64,000 nt of DNA from Eubacterium_G segne (lineage in GTDB: Bacteria > Bacillota > Clostridia > Lachnospirales > Lachnospiraceae): NCBI RefSeq assembly GCF_014287775.1, contig NZ_JACOOZ010000010.1:56128-120127 (forward strand), written 5' to 3'. The notes beneath the pieces are model-generated. The model saw only the letters and a list, made by a program, of their open reading frames with translations. It did no database searches and was not told the DNA's origin. The position numbers and the translations under genes are program-made. Every line of letters begins with the position of its first letter. Position 1 is the first letter of the stretch. Of the stretch, positions 35,735-45,531 are shown piece after piece.

Positions 35735-38446
35735 ATGAAAAGAAAGATACATGTAGTACCACATTCACATTGGGATAGAGAATGGTATTTTACCACATCA
35801 AGATCAAAAGTATATCTTATGAAGGATTTGGGAGATGTTCTTGATACATTAGAAAGTGACCCTGAATTTAAGTATTTTATGGTTGATGCCCAGGGCTCAT
35901 TATTAGATGATTATATAAAGTGGAGACCACAGGATAAAGAGCGCATTACAAAGCTTGTGAAAATGGGAAAACTGGTTATAGGTCCTTGGTATACCCAGAC
36001 AGACCAGTTGGTTATTTCAGGAGAAAGCATTGTAAGAAATATGTATTACGGAATGAAGCGTTGCGAAAGCTTTGGAAAATACATGAATGTAGGTTATGTG
36101 CCGGATTCTTTTGGACAGTCAGGAAACATGCCGCAGATTTACAGGGAATTTGGCATTGAAGATACATTATTCTGGCGTGGTGTTAGTGATGACATGGTTG
36201 AACACACTGATTTCAACTGGAAAGGTGATGACGGCAGCGTGGTATTTACAACACAGATTCCTTTCGGTTATTATATTGGTGGAAAGATTCCGGAAGATCC
36301 AAAGGAAAATGATGAATTTTGGGAGAAGGAGTGTCTTGAAAAAGCAGGTGGACGTAGTGCTACAAGACATATATATTTCCCTAACGGATTTGATCAGGCA
36401 CCTATCCGTACCAATCTTCCACAGCTTATAAAGGAAAGAAACGAGAAAGATCCTGAGAACGAGTATGTTATCAGCTGTATTGAAGATTATATTAAGGATG
36501 TTAAAAGTGAAAAGCCGGAATTGGAGGAAGTACAGGGCGAGTTAGTTATTGCAAAGCATATGAGAATACACAAGTCAATTTTCTCATCCCGTTCAGACCT
36601 TAAGGTTATGAACACTCAGATTCAAAATTATGTTACAAATGTAATGGAGCCTTTACTTACAATTTCTTATAACTTAGGAAATGAATATCCTCACGAGGCA
36701 GTGGCAGAAATCTGGAAGCTGTTATTTGAAAATTCAGCTCATGATTCAATTGGTTCATGTATTTCCGATACAGCCAACGAAGATGTTTATGTAAGGTATA
36801 AGCAGGCAAGAGATATTGCCATAAATCTTGTGGAACTTCATTCAAGATTAATTGCAACTAATGTTAAAAACAGTGCAGATATGACATTTACATTAATCAA
36901 TACATTACCACAGAAACGTGAAGATACAGTTATTGTTAAAACTTATGTTCCAGGTGGAAAATTTGCAATTGTTGATGAAAAGGGAAATAATGTAGATTAT
37001 ACAATTATTCAGTCAAGAGATTTAACGGATTATGTTTTATCCCAGATTATTACTATTGACCCGTCAAGAAAATTCTACATTCCTGACCATGTTTTTGAAG
37101 TTACAATGGCAATTAAGGCTAATGATGTGCCGGCTCTTGGATATGTACAGTACAGTGTTGACACAGAAAAAGACAGCCATAAGGAAATGGAAGAGAAGTC
37201 AGTTCTTGAAAATGAATATTACACAATTGAAGTGGAAAAGGACGGCTCACTTACAATAGTAGATAAGGAAAATAATGTAACATACAAAAATCAGGGAATA
37301 TTGGTTGAAAATGGTGACGACGGAGACAGCTTTAACTACTCACCACCAAGAAAAGATTTGGAAGTATTTTCAAATGAATCAGAGTCTTCTGTAAAAATTA
37401 GCGGAAGTGATGTTTACAGTCAGGCAGTTATTCATTTTGACATGGTTGTTCCTGAAAATCTTGAAGAGAGAGCAGAGGGAAAAGTCAGCGTAACAATGCC
37501 TGTTGATATGACAGTTGCCTTAAGAAAAGGCTCAAAGGTTATTGATTTCAATGTTAAGGTTGATAACAAAGGTCTTTCCCACAGATTATGTGTAGTATTT
37601 GACAGCCAGATAGTTTCTGCATTTAACTATGCAGACCAGCAGTTTGGACTTATTAAACGTCCTAATTACTACGAAAAAGAAATGAAACTGTATATGGAAT
37701 CAATGAATAATAGGTCTGAAAAGAAGACAGGAATACAGGAACTTGCCAACTGGGCAAATGACCAGTCTACATGGCAGGAGCCACCTATTAGCATTGAACC
37801 TACACAGTCATATGTATCTCTTACTGATGGAAAAACAGGCGTTGCAGTTATTCCACAGGGAGTGCGTGAGTACGAAGTATTAGATGACAGCAAAATAAGA
37901 TTAACATTGTTTAGAACCTATGGATTTATGGGTAAGGAGAATCTTATATATCGTCCGGGACGTGCCAGTGGAGAGAGAATTATTGAAACACCGGCAGCTC
38001 AGTTGTTAAAGCAAATGGAATTTAACTTTGGATTTACAACTTATGCAGGAGATATTAACGACGCTGATATTGATACATTGGCAAAACAGTACGATACAAA
38101 TATGGAAGTGTACACATATGCTGAGTTCTTAAATGGCAGACTTATTTTCTCACAAAGAGAAATTGAAGGAAAGAATGATATTGTTCACAGCCTGTTTGAA
38201 ACTGAAGGAAATCTTGTGGTATCAGCTATTAAAAAGGCAGAAGAAGATGATGGATATATTATTCGTCTTTACAATGGAAAAGACCATAGGAATTTGGATG
38301 ATAAAATTAAGTTCAATTTTGATGTAAAAGAGGCATATTATACTAACTTAAGAGAAGAAAAGACAGAGGCTATCAAGGTTGAAAATAACACAATTTCAGT
38401 AAAGGAATTGTCACACTGTAAGTTTGTGACAATATGGGTGAAATAA
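35735..38446 (+). CDS. GH38 alpha-mannosidase
   Basis: 903 residues. The GH38 core begins at once with HVVPHSHWDREWY, where H10, H12 and D14 make the zinc-binding start. The nucleophile is D124 in GYVPDSFGQSGNMPQI. The family motif LFENSAHDSIGSCISD is near residue 335. Beta-sandwich domains follow. Within the PTS operon it most likely hydrolyses the imported, phosphorylated alpha-mannoside, as MngB does. It lies in the cytoplasm: there is no signal peptide. The kinase gene starts at the base after its stop. Confidence 0.95.
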   Translation: MKRKIHVVPHSHWDREWYFTTSRSKVYLMKDLGDVLDTLESDPEFKYFMVDAQGSLLDDYIKWRPQDKERITKLVKMGKLVIGPWYTQTDQLVISGESIVRNMYYGMKRCESFGKYMNVGYVPDSFGQSGNMPQIYREFGIEDTLFWRGVSDDMVEHTDFNWKGDDGSVVFTTQIPFGYYIGGKIPEDPKENDEFWEKECLEKAGGRSATRHIYFPNGFDQAPIRTNLPQLIKERNEKDPENEYVISCIEDYIKDVKSEKPELEEVQGELVIAKHMRIHKSIFSSRSDLKVMNTQIQNYVTNVMEPLLTISYNLGNEYPHEAVAEIWKLLFENSAHDSIGSCISDTANEDVYVRYKQARDIAINLVELHSRLIATNVKNSADMTFTLINTLPQKREDTVIVKTYVPGGKFAIVDEKGNNVDYTIIQSRDLTDYVLSQIITIDPSRKFYIPDHVFEVTMAIKANDVPALGYVQYSVDTEKDSHKEMEEKSVLENEYYTIEVEKDGSLTIVDKENNVTYKNQGILVENGDDGDSFNYSPPRKDLEVFSNESESSVKISGSDVYSQAVIHFDMVVPENLEERAEGKVSVTMPVDMTVALRKGSKVIDFNVKVDNKGLSHRLCVVFDSQIVSAFNYADQQFGLIKRPNYYEKEMKLYMESMNNRSEKKTGIQELANWANDQSTWQEPPISIEPTQSYVSLTDGKTGVAVIPQGVREYEVLDDSKIRLTLFRTYGFMGKENLIYRPGRASGERIIETPAAQLLKQMEFNFGFTTYAGDINDADIDTLAKQYDTNMEVYTYAEFLNGRLIFSQREIEGKNDIVHSLFETEGNLVVSAIKKAEEDDGYIIRLYNGKDHRNLDDKIKFNFDVKEAYYTNLREEKTEAIKVENNTISVKELSHCKFVTIWVK

Positions 38447-39343
38447 ATGAGATATGCGGTAGCAATCGATATTGGAGGAACCAATACAAGAGTTGCCCTA
38501 ATAGATGAAGAGTTAAATATTATCAGTAGAGAGCAGTTCTCTACTGATAATAAGGAACCGGAAAATACACTTAATGAAATATGTCACATTATCAAATCCT
38601 TTGATAAGGATATTGTAGGTGTTGGAATGTCATGTCCGGGACCTCTTGATTTAATAAATGGAAAGGTTTTGACACCGCCTAATCTTAATGGTAAGTGGCA
38701 TAATCTTGAAATTTCAAAGGTGTTAAGTGAGAAAATCGGTAAGCCTGTTTACTTAGATAACGATGCTAATTTGGCAGGATTGGCTGAAGCAGTAGTTGGT
38801 GAGGGAAAGGATTGTAATATTGTGCAGTATTTAACTGTATCTACAGGACTTGGCGCCGGCTTTGTTATTAACAAAGAGGTTTATTTAGGTGCCCATGGTT
38901 TTGCCAACGAAGTGGCAAATAGTATTATGATTCAGGACGGCCCAAGCCACGGAAACATTCTTCCGGGAGGAATTGAGGCAATTAGCAGTGGAACAGCCAT
39001 TACTGAAAGAGCCAAAAAGGCAGGACTTTTAGTTAAACATGCCGGAGAAGTTAATGATTTGGCATTGTCAGGAAATGAAGTGGCAGCAGGAATAATGAAG
39101 GACGCAAAAAATTATCTTGCTAACTTCATTGCTTTAATATATGGTTTCGCTGACCCGGATATCGTAATATTAGGTGGCTCTGTTGCCCTTAAGATTGATG
39201 GATTTGTGGAAGAAATAGAAGCTTTGGTTAAGGAAAAAGTTTACGGAGTAATGAAGCCATATATAAAGGTTAGAAAATCCACATTAAATGAAGATTCAGG
39301 TTTAATTGGCGCAGGCTATCTCGCCTTTTCAAAACAAAAATAG
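38447..39343 (+). CDS. ROK family sugar kinase
   Basis: 298 residues. The ATP-binding opening is AIDIGGTNTRVALIDEE; LDNDANLAGLAEAVVGEG carries the catalytic aspartate, and TVSTGLGAGFVINKEVYLGAHG is the ROK signature. The usual CxCGxxGCxE zinc cluster is absent: the corresponding segment reads MIQDGPSHGNILPGGIEAISSG. It probably phosphorylates mannose or a related hexose released by the mannosidase. The last 26 bp including the stop are repeated 51 bp downstream. Confidence 0.92.
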   Translation: MRYAVAIDIGGTNTRVALIDEELNIISREQFSTDNKEPENTLNEICHIIKSFDKDIVGVGMSCPGPLDLINGKVLTPPNLNGKWHNLEISKVLSEKIGKPVYLDNDANLAGLAEAVVGEGKDCNIVQYLTVSTGLGAGFVINKEVYLGAHGFANEVANSIMIQDGPSHGNILPGGIEAISSGTAITERAKKAGLLVKHAGEVNDLALSGNEVAAGIMKDAKNYLANFIALIYGFADPDIVILGGSVALKIDGFVEEIEALVKEKVYGVMKPYIKVRKSTLNEDSGLIGAGYLAFSKQK

Positions 39344-39412
39344 ACGGAAACTTTTCAAGGTAAAATAGAAATAAGCTTTTCAAAACAAAAATAGACGGAA
39401 AGACAAAAGAAC

Positions 39413-39476
39413 AAAAAGAGCGTTATGTTGGCATGAAACACATTGGTGGGACGTGTTGGCGTAAGGCTCTTTTTTG
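39413..39476 (+). terminator. Terminator of the mannoside operon
   Basis: AAAAAGAGC (39413-39421) pairs with GCTCTTTTT (39466-39474) and encloses a smaller AACAC/GTGTT hairpin. It is followed by more T. Confidence 0.8.
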
Positions 39477-39526
39477 ATATGTAAGTAATGGGATTATTAA
39501 TTTGTAAGACATGGAAAATTTCTTGT

Positions 39527-39850
39527 ACCAGGAAATTGATGGATTCATGGTTAAATCCTGGAACGAATTGCCCATTTTATGGCTGAAATTAGTAAATTGA
39601 ACCAGGAAATTGATGGATTTATGGTTAAATCCTGGTAGGAATCGCCCATTTTATGGCTGAAATTAGTAAAATGAACCAGGAAATTTATGAATTCATGGTT
39701 AAATCCCGGTAGGAATCGCCCATTTTATGGCTGAAATTAGTAAATTGAACCAGGAAATTGATGAATTCATGGTTAAATCCTGGTAGGAATCGCCCCTTCC
39801 CCGGGTGAGACCAAGGAAATTAATAATTTCACAGAAAAGTCCTGAAAGAA
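39527..39850. repeat. 74-bp tandem repeat, four copies plus a degenerate fifth
   Basis: Units start at 39527, 39601, 39675 and 39749, each exactly 74 bp apart. A diverged copy starts at 39810. Each has CCAGGA ... TCCTGG flanking a small palindrome (ATGAATTCAT in copies 3 and 4), then a GCCcattttatGGC hairpin. Copies differ at only a few bases. No open frame spans them. Function unknown. Confidence 0.93.
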
Positions 39851-40044
39851 TTGAAACTTAACCGTAATCAATTACTCCAAATTGCGAGACAGAACTTGCA
39901 AATAAATCGATTATCTTTATAATAAAAGAGCTTGTTGTGCAAATAAAAATGCAACAAATAGAAAATATGTAAATTTCATTGATACTGAAAATACACAGAA
40001 AAACATTAGAAACTAAGATTGAAATTATAAAGAGGATTACTATT
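39851..40044. other. Non-coding A+T-rich stretch
   Basis: Nothing coding is seen between the end of the tandem repeat and the small peptide frame at 40045. A few A-runs and short direct repeats only. Confidence 0.5.
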
Positions 40045-40128
40045 ATGAAGAAGATTATATTGGCAATTATTTGTATTGCGTTATTGGGAACAGCTATATT
40101 TGGAGTTGTAAAGGGGCAGAAAAAATAG
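40045..40128 (+). CDS. 27-residue membrane peptide frame
   Basis: ATG 40045 follows AAAGAGGATT. The frame KKIILAIICIALLGTAIFG plus a basic tail ends at TAG 40126. It overlaps, in another frame, the open but non-homologous start of the AraC remnant. It may be a genuine microprotein or the signal-like stub of a lost gene. Confidence 0.4.
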   Translation: MKKIILAIICIALLGTAIFGVVKGQKK

Positions 40129-40478
40129 GTGTATCACCCTGGGCAGATACATTGCATAAAATGATTGCGTTTATTCAGTTTAACTATAAAGAACCTATTA
40201 AGTTAGAAGAAATAGCTGAAGCAGGCAATGTTAGTAGAAGCCAGTGTTGCAAAATTTTTAAAGAAATAATAAATAGAAGTCCTAATGATTACCTGGTAGA
40301 ATACAGGATAGACAAAAGCATTGATTTAATTATGAAAACAGATATGAAAATGACGGAAATAGCCTATGAATGTGGATTTAATGGCTCAAGTTATTTTGCG
40401 GAAACCTTTAAGAAAATAGTGGGAGTAAGTCCCAGAGAATACAAAAATAAAGAGAAGAAGAAATGTACTACGATTTAA
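40125..40478 (+). pseudogene. AraC-family regulator, DNA-binding domain only
   Basis: The conserved part is the two-HTH C-terminal domain: MIAFIQFNYKEPIKLEEIAEAGNVSRSQCCKIFKE and KMTEIAYECGFNGSSYFAETFKKIVGVSPREYK. AraC proteins normally have 150-200 residues before this; here the frame upstream (open to 40071) shows no sensor homology and has no credible start. It overlaps the MATE gene by 16 bp, so it probably once controlled that pump. A short DNA-binding product is still possible. Confidence 0.7.
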
Positions 40479-41773
40479 CTAAAGGAAAAATATATAAAAG
40501 TCTTCTGCTTTTTGCGTTGCCGATGATAGCAGGAAATCTTTTGCAGCAATTTTATAATATAGCAGACACCCTGATAGTAGGTCAGGTTTTAGGAAAAGCA
40601 GCGTTAGCGGCGGTAGGTTCTGCATATACCCTGATGACTTTTTTAACATCAATATTTTTAGGACTAAGTATGGGTTCCGGAGCACTTTTTTCTATTTATC
40701 AGGGTAAAGGCGAGGATAAGTTGCTTAAATTGTCAATAATTCATGCATTTGTGCTTATTATGTTAATAACCGTGATTTTAAATGTGGCAGTATATGTAGG
40801 AATTGACGGAATAATGCACTTTTTAAGAACTCCGGAGGATGTTTATGAAGGAATGAGGACATATTTAATAATTATTTTTTCAGGGCTTTTTGCCACATCC
40901 CTTTATAACTTCTTTTCATGTCTTTTAAGGGCACTGGGAAATTCTACGGCACCTTTAGTTTTTCTTGCAGTTTCAGCGGTTCTTAATATAGGTCTTGATT
41001 TGCTGTTTGTTATGGTATTGTCCATGGGAATAGGAGGGGCAGCATTTGCTACGGTTATTTCCCAGTATGTATCAGGTGTTGGTATAACAATTTATGTGTT
41101 GAAAACAAGAAGAGATCTTTATCCTGAAAGAAGTCAGCTTCATTTTAACAAAAATATACTTAAGGAAATTGCCAATTTGTCCTGTTTAACATGTCTTCAG
41201 CAATCAGTTATGAATTTTGGTATATTAATGGTTCAGGGATTGGTAAATAGCTTTGGAACAACTATTATGGCGGCATTTGCGGCAGCAGTTAAAATAGATA
41301 CATTTGCATATCTGCCGGTACAGGATTTCGGCAATGCCTACTCAACATTTGTTGCACAAAACTATGGTGCAGGGAATAAAGACAGAATAAGAAAAGGTAC
41401 TAAGGCAGCATTTATAATGAGTATTTCCTTTAGCATTGTCATATCCCTTTTAGTGTGGATTTTTGCCAAGCCTCTTATGCATATTTTTATCAGCAAAAAA
41501 GAAGTTATGGTTATTGCAGCAGGTATAAAATATTTAAGAATAGAAGGGGCATTTTATTTTGGCATAGGCTGTCTGTTTCTATTATATGGGTATTATAGGG
41601 CAATTAAAAAGGTGGAAATGTCAGTTGTTCTTACGGTAATATCTCTAGGTACAAGAGTTGCATTAGCATATATTCTGTCTCCATTTATAGGGGAAATCGG
41701 AATATGGATGGCAATTCCTATTGGATGGGCGCTGGCGGATATAACGGGAATTATATATATGAAAAAGAAATAA
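40463..41773 (+). CDS. MATE family efflux transporter
   Basis: 436 residues with 12 predicted membrane segments in two related halves. The family opening is YKSLLLFALPMIAGNLLQQFYNIADTLIVGQVLG, with later ALGNSTAPLVFLAVSAVLNIGLDLLFV. It exports drugs or metabolites using Na+ or H+. It overlaps the end of the AraC remnant by 16 bp, with AAGAAGAAG before the ATG. Confidence 0.94.
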   Translation: MYYDLTKGKIYKSLLLFALPMIAGNLLQQFYNIADTLIVGQVLGKAALAAVGSAYTLMTFLTSIFLGLSMGSGALFSIYQGKGEDKLLKLSIIHAFVLIMLITVILNVAVYVGIDGIMHFLRTPEDVYEGMRTYLIIIFSGLFATSLYNFFSCLLRALGNSTAPLVFLAVSAVLNIGLDLLFVMVLSMGIGGAAFATVISQYVSGVGITIYVLKTRRDLYPERSQLHFNKNILKEIANLSCLTCLQQSVMNFGILMVQGLVNSFGTTIMAAFAAAVKIDTFAYLPVQDFGNAYSTFVAQNYGAGNKDRIRKGTKAAFIMSISFSIVISLLVWIFAKPLMHIFISKKEVMVIAAGIKYLRIEGAFYFGIGCLFLLYGYYRAIKKVEMSVVLTVISLGTRVALAYILSPFIGEIGIWMAIPIGWALADITGIIYMKKK

Positions 41774-41828
41774 AACTTATTGAAATATCTTCCAAATAGA
41801 TATACAATAGTACCGGACAAATTTAATA

Positions 41829-41912
41829 GCAGGGGAGCTTGTAGGCAGGCTGAGAGGAAGTAATCAACTTCGACCCTTTAACCTGATTTGGATAATGCCA
41901 ACGTAGGGAATA
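41829..41912 (+). promoter_or_regulatory. TPP riboswitch (THI element)
   Basis: The conserved parts are in order: GGGGAGCTTGTAGGCAGG, CTGAGAGG, GACCCTTTAACCTGATT, GGATAATGCCAACGTAGG and the closing GGAA. It senses thiamine pyrophosphate. A terminator hairpin follows at 41927-41961, so the operon below should be shut off when TPP is plentiful. Confidence 0.97.
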
Positions 41913-41926
41913 TAAAAGGATTCATT

Positions 41927-41962
41927 ACGGATAAGCCAGGTTAGGTTTGTCCGTTTTATTTT
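41927..41962 (+). terminator. Riboswitch expression-platform terminator
   Basis: ACGGATAAGCC pairs with GGTTTGTCCGT around AGGTTA, followed by TTTATTTTAT. It lies between the TPP aptamer and thiM. Confidence 0.85.
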
Positions 41963-41984
41963 ATAAAAATATCAGGAGGAAAAG

Positions 41985-42806
41985 ATGTTTAAGGAATGTA
42001 TTGAAAATGTAAGAAAAAATGTACCTTTAGTACATAACATTACAAATTACGTAACTGTAAACGATGTGGCAAATGTATTGTTAGCCTGTGGCGGAAGTCC
42101 CATCATGTCAGATGACATTGATGATGTAGAGGATATTACCTCTATATGTGGAGGACTTAACATTAACATTGGAACTCTTAACAAAAACACAATACCTTCA
42201 ATGTTTGCAGCAGGAAAGAAAGCAAACGAATTAGGTCATGTTACATTGTTAGACCCTGTTGGAGCAGGCGCAAGTAAGCTTAGAACAGAAACAGCAAACA
42301 AGTTAATTGATGAGGTTAAGTTTGATGTTATTAGAGGAAATATTTCTGAAATTAAAACTTTGATGTTAGGAAGCGGAAGCACAAAAGGTGTAGATGCTGA
42401 CGTGGCAGATAAAGTTACAGAAGATAACATAGACGAAACAATAGCTAAGTTAAAGGCTTTTTCAAAGGCTACGGGAAGCATTATTGCCGTTACAGGAGCA
42501 ATTGATTTAGTATGTGACAGTGATAAGTGCTATGTTATAAGAAACGGAAGACCGGAAATGAGTGCCATCACAGGAACAGGCTGTCAGTTATCAGGAATGA
42601 TGACAGCATTTGTAGTTGCTAACAAGAATAACAAACTTGAGGCAGCAGCTGCAGCAGTATGTGCCATGGGGTTAGCAGGAGAAATCGGCTACGAAAGAAT
42701 GGCAGAAGGTGACGGAAATTCAACTTACAGAAACAGAATAATTGATGCTATTTACAACATGGATGGAGAAGTATTAGAAAAAGGAGCAAAATATGAAATC
42801 AGGTAA
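41985..42806 (+). CDS. thiM: Hydroxyethylthiazole kinase
   Basis: 273 residues. It phosphorylates 4-methyl-5-hydroxyethylthiazole for thiamine salvage. Signatures are VHNITNYVTVNDVANVLLACGGSPIM, LLDPVGAGASKLR, DVIRGNISEI and the ATP-site TGTGCQLSGMMTAF. ATCAGGAGG precedes the ATG. It is the first gene after the TPP riboswitch and overlaps thiE by 14 bp. Confidence 0.97.
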   Translation: MFKECIENVRKNVPLVHNITNYVTVNDVANVLLACGGSPIMSDDIDDVEDITSICGGLNINIGTLNKNTIPSMFAAGKKANELGHVTLLDPVGAGASKLRTETANKLIDEVKFDVIRGNISEIKTLMLGSGSTKGVDADVADKVTEDNIDETIAKLKAFSKATGSIIAVTGAIDLVCDSDKCYVIRNGRPEMSAITGTGCQLSGMMTAFVVANKNNKLEAAAAAVCAMGLAGEIGYERMAEGDGNSTYRNRIIDAIYNMDGEVLEKGAKYEIR

Positions 42807-43440
42807 TACAACACCGGAAGAATTATTGCTTTATGCCGTAACCGACAGAGCATGGTTAAATGGCGAAACACTTTATGAACAGGTTGAAAAAGCATTAAAA
42901 GGCGGAGCAACTTTTGTTCAGTTAAGAGAGAAAAAATTAGATGAGGAAAGTTTTTTACAGGAAGCCATTGAAATAAAGGAATTATGTAAAAAGTACAATG
43001 TTCCTTTTGTTATAAATGACAATGTTGACATTGCATTAAAAATGGATGCAGATGGCGTACATGTAGGACAAAGTGACATGGAAGCCGGAGACGTAAGAAA
43101 AAAAATCGGCAATGACAAAATAATCGGTGTGTCAGCTCAAACAGTGGAGCAGGCAATAAAAGCCCGGGAGAGAGGCGCTGATTACTTAGGAGTAGGAGCA
43201 GTATTCCCTACAGGCTCAAAGGATGATGCAGAGGATGTATCTTACGATACATTGAAGGCAATTTGCCAGGCAGTGGATATTCCGGTTATTGCCATTGGAG
43301 GCATTACAAAGGATAACGTGAAAGAGCTATCCGGTAGCGGAATATGCGGTATTGCTGTAATTAGTGCAATATTTGCCCAGAAAAATATTGAAGAAGCAAC
43401 AGCAGAACTTAAAGAAAAAACTTTAGAAATGATTAAATAA
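42793..43440 (+). CDS. thiE: Thiamine-phosphate synthase
   Basis: 215 residues. It joins HMP pyrophosphate and thiazole phosphate to give thiamine phosphate. Family motifs: LYAVTDRAWLNGETL, GGATFVQLREKKLDEESF, VPFVINDNVDIALKMDADGVHVGQSDM, YLGVGAVFPTGSKDDA and IPVIAIGGIT. Its start lies inside thiM. About 100 bp without a gene separate it from thiD. Confidence 0.97.
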   Translation: MKSGNTTPEELLLYAVTDRAWLNGETLYEQVEKALKGGATFVQLREKKLDEESFLQEAIEIKELCKKYNVPFVINDNVDIALKMDADGVHVGQSDMEAGDVRKKIGNDKIIGVSAQTVEQAIKARERGADYLGVGAVFPTGSKDDAEDVSYDTLKAICQAVDIPVIAIGGITKDNVKELSGSGICGIAVISAIFAQKNIEEATAELKEKTLEMIK

Positions 43441-43538
43441 AGAAAACAAAGCGGCAAATTGGGGGCACCACCTTTTACCGCTATATAAAACGATAGATTA
43501 AAACTATTGACCATAGGAAAAAGCAAGGAGGAAAGAAA

Positions 43539-44330
43539 ATGAATACAGCATTAACAATTGCGGGAAGCGATTCTTGTGGAGGCGCCGGAATACAGGCAGA
43601 TATAAAGACAATGACAGCTAATGGTGTTTATGCCATGAGTGCCATTACAGCTTTAACTGCACAAAATACCACCGGCGTATCAGATATTTATGAGGTAAGT
43701 CCTGAATTTTTAGAGGCACAGTTAAAGGCTATTTTTGAGGATATTACACCGGATGCAATTAAGATAGGTATGGTATCTTCCGGTGAACTTATTAAAACCA
43801 TAGCCTGTAACTTGAAAAAATACAATGGAAAAAACATTGTTTTAGACCCGGTAATGGTGGCAACTAGTGGAGCTAAATTAATTAGCGATGATGCAATTGC
43901 AACATTAAAGGAATACCTTATACCATTAGCCACAGTGATTACGCCAAATATTCCGGAAGCGGAAGTATTGTCGGAAATGACTATTAGCAATGAGGAAGAC
44001 ATGATTAAGGCAGCAGCATATATTAGTGAAAAATATAACTGCTCCGTATTATGCAAGGGAGGTCATAGCATAAATGACGCCAACGATTTGTTATATAGCA
44101 ACGGGGAATACAAGTGGTTTTACGGAAAAAGAATTAATAATCCAAATACTCACGGAACAGGATGCACTCTTTCTAGTGCCATTGCCTCAAATCTGGCAAA
44201 AGGCAGAGATTTAGATGAGTCAGTAGAAAAAGCAAAAGCTTACATTTCAGGAGCATTGGCTGCAATGCTTGATTTAGGAAAAGGCAGTGGACCTATGAAC
44301 CACGCATTTGCAATTAAAGGCGAATACTAA
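43539..44330 (+). CDS. thiD: Hydroxymethylpyrimidine / phosphomethylpyrimidine kinase
   Basis: 263 residues. It phosphorylates HMP and HMP-phosphate. It starts with ALTIAGSDSCGGAGIQADIKTMTANGVY; VLDPVMVATSGAKLI and the ATP/anion-hole segment HGTGCTLSSAIAS are conserved. CAAGGAGGAAAG precedes the ATG. With ThiM and ThiE it completes salvage of both halves of thiamine. Confidence 0.97.
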   Translation: MNTALTIAGSDSCGGAGIQADIKTMTANGVYAMSAITALTAQNTTGVSDIYEVSPEFLEAQLKAIFEDITPDAIKIGMVSSGELIKTIACNLKKYNGKNIVLDPVMVATSGAKLISDDAIATLKEYLIPLATVITPNIPEAEVLSEMTISNEEDMIKAAAYISEKYNCSVLCKGGHSINDANDLLYSNGEYKWFYGKRINNPNTHGTGCTLSSAIASNLAKGRDLDESVEKAKAYISGALAAMLDLGKGSGPMNHAFAIKGEY

Positions 44331-44355
44331 AATATAAAGGAAAGAGGAACATCAC

Positions 44356-45531
44356 ATGGAGAAAAAAGGAACATCAGTATTTAGTAACAGTTTAATCTGG
44401 TTTGGGGCAGGGGTATCAATTGCAGAAATCGTAACAGGAACATATTTGGCATCCCTTGGTATGACAAAGGGTATACTGGCAACAGTTATTGGACATATTA
44501 TTGGATGTGTGTTATTGTTTTTAGCAGGAATAATTGGCGCTAAAACAAAGAAAAGTTCAATGGAAACAGTTAAGATAAGCTTTGGACAAAAAGGAAGCAT
44601 TATCTTTTCAGCATTAAATGTAATTCAGTTAGCAGGATGGACGGCAATAATGATTTATGATGGAGCAATATCTGCTAACGGCATATTTAACACAGGAAAA
44701 TGGGTATGGTGTCTTGTAATAGGCGTACTTATTATTTTGTGGATTATTGTGGGAATAAGCAATGTGGAAAAAATAAATGTAGTAGCAATGTCAGCGTTAT
44801 TTATACTTACAATTATTCTTTGTAAAGTAGTATTTTTTGACAATCATCAGATGGTTAGCGTTGCAGGAGACGGGCTTACCTTTGGAGCAGCAGTGGAATT
44901 AGCCGTTGCAATGCCTCTTTCATGGCTGCCTCTTATTAGTGATTACACAAGAGAAGCCGAAAAGCCTGTTAAAGCAACTGCAGCCAGTGCCATTGTATAT
45001 GGTTTGGTAAGCTGTTGGATGTACATAATCGGAATGGGAGCTGCAATTTATACACAGGATGCAGGAATTGACCAGATTATGTTAAAGGCAGGTTTGGGAA
45101 TTGCAGGTCTTTTAATAATTGTATTTTCTACAGTTACAACTACTTATTTAGATGCTTATTCAGCAGGAATTTCCAGCGAAACCATTTCACATAAAATAAA
45201 AGGAAAATATATGGCAATCGCTGTTACAATAGTGGGAACAATAGCTGCAATTGTTTATCCAATGGATGATATTACAGACTTTTTGTACTTAATCGGTTCA
45301 GTTTTTGCACCAATGATTGCAATTCAGATAGCGGATTTCTTTATTATAAAGAAGGATAGCACAGAAAAAAATGTGGAAGTAGCAAATGTGGTCATATGGA
45401 TAATCGGATTTGTACTGTACAGATATTTGATGACAGTAGATATAATTGTAGGTAATACATTGCCGGATATGGTAATTACCGTGATTATATGTGTGATAGT
45501 AAGCAAATTTGGAGTTAAGAATGCAAAATAA
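44356..45531 (+). CDS. cytX: Putative hydroxymethylpyrimidine transporter CytX
   Basis: 391 residues with about 12 membrane segments, of the NCS1/cytosine-permease family. The opening FSNSLIWFGAGVSIAEIVTGTYLA and MPLSWLPLISDYTREAEKPVKA fit CytX, known by its steady link with THI-element operons. It should import the thiamine pyrimidine precursor. It lies 25 bp after thiD with AAAGGAAAGAGG upstream and overlaps the next gene by 11 bp. Confidence 0.9.
   Translation: MEKKGTSVFSNSLIWFGAGVSIAEIVTGTYLASLGMTKGILATVIGHIIGCVLLFLAGIIGAKTKKSSMETVKISFGQKGSIIFSALNVIQLAGWTAIMIYDGAISANGIFNTGKWVWCLVIGVLIILWIIVGISNVEKINVVAMSALFILTIILCKVVFFDNHQMVSVAGDGLTFGAAVELAVAMPLSWLPLISDYTREAEKPVKATAASAIVYGLVSCWMYIIGMGAAIYTQDAGIDQIMLKAGLGIAGLLIIVFSTVTTTYLDAYSAGISSETISHKIKGKYMAIAVTIVGTIAAIVYPMDDITDFLYLIGSVFAPMIAIQIADFFIIKKDSTEKNVEVANVVIWIIGFVLYRYLMTVDIIVGNTLPDMVITVIICVIVSKFGVKNAK

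Noticed and set aside
43441..43538. Additional regulatory RNA between thiE and thiD
   Set aside because: The 98-bp gap shows no second THI element or convincing hairpin with a T-run.
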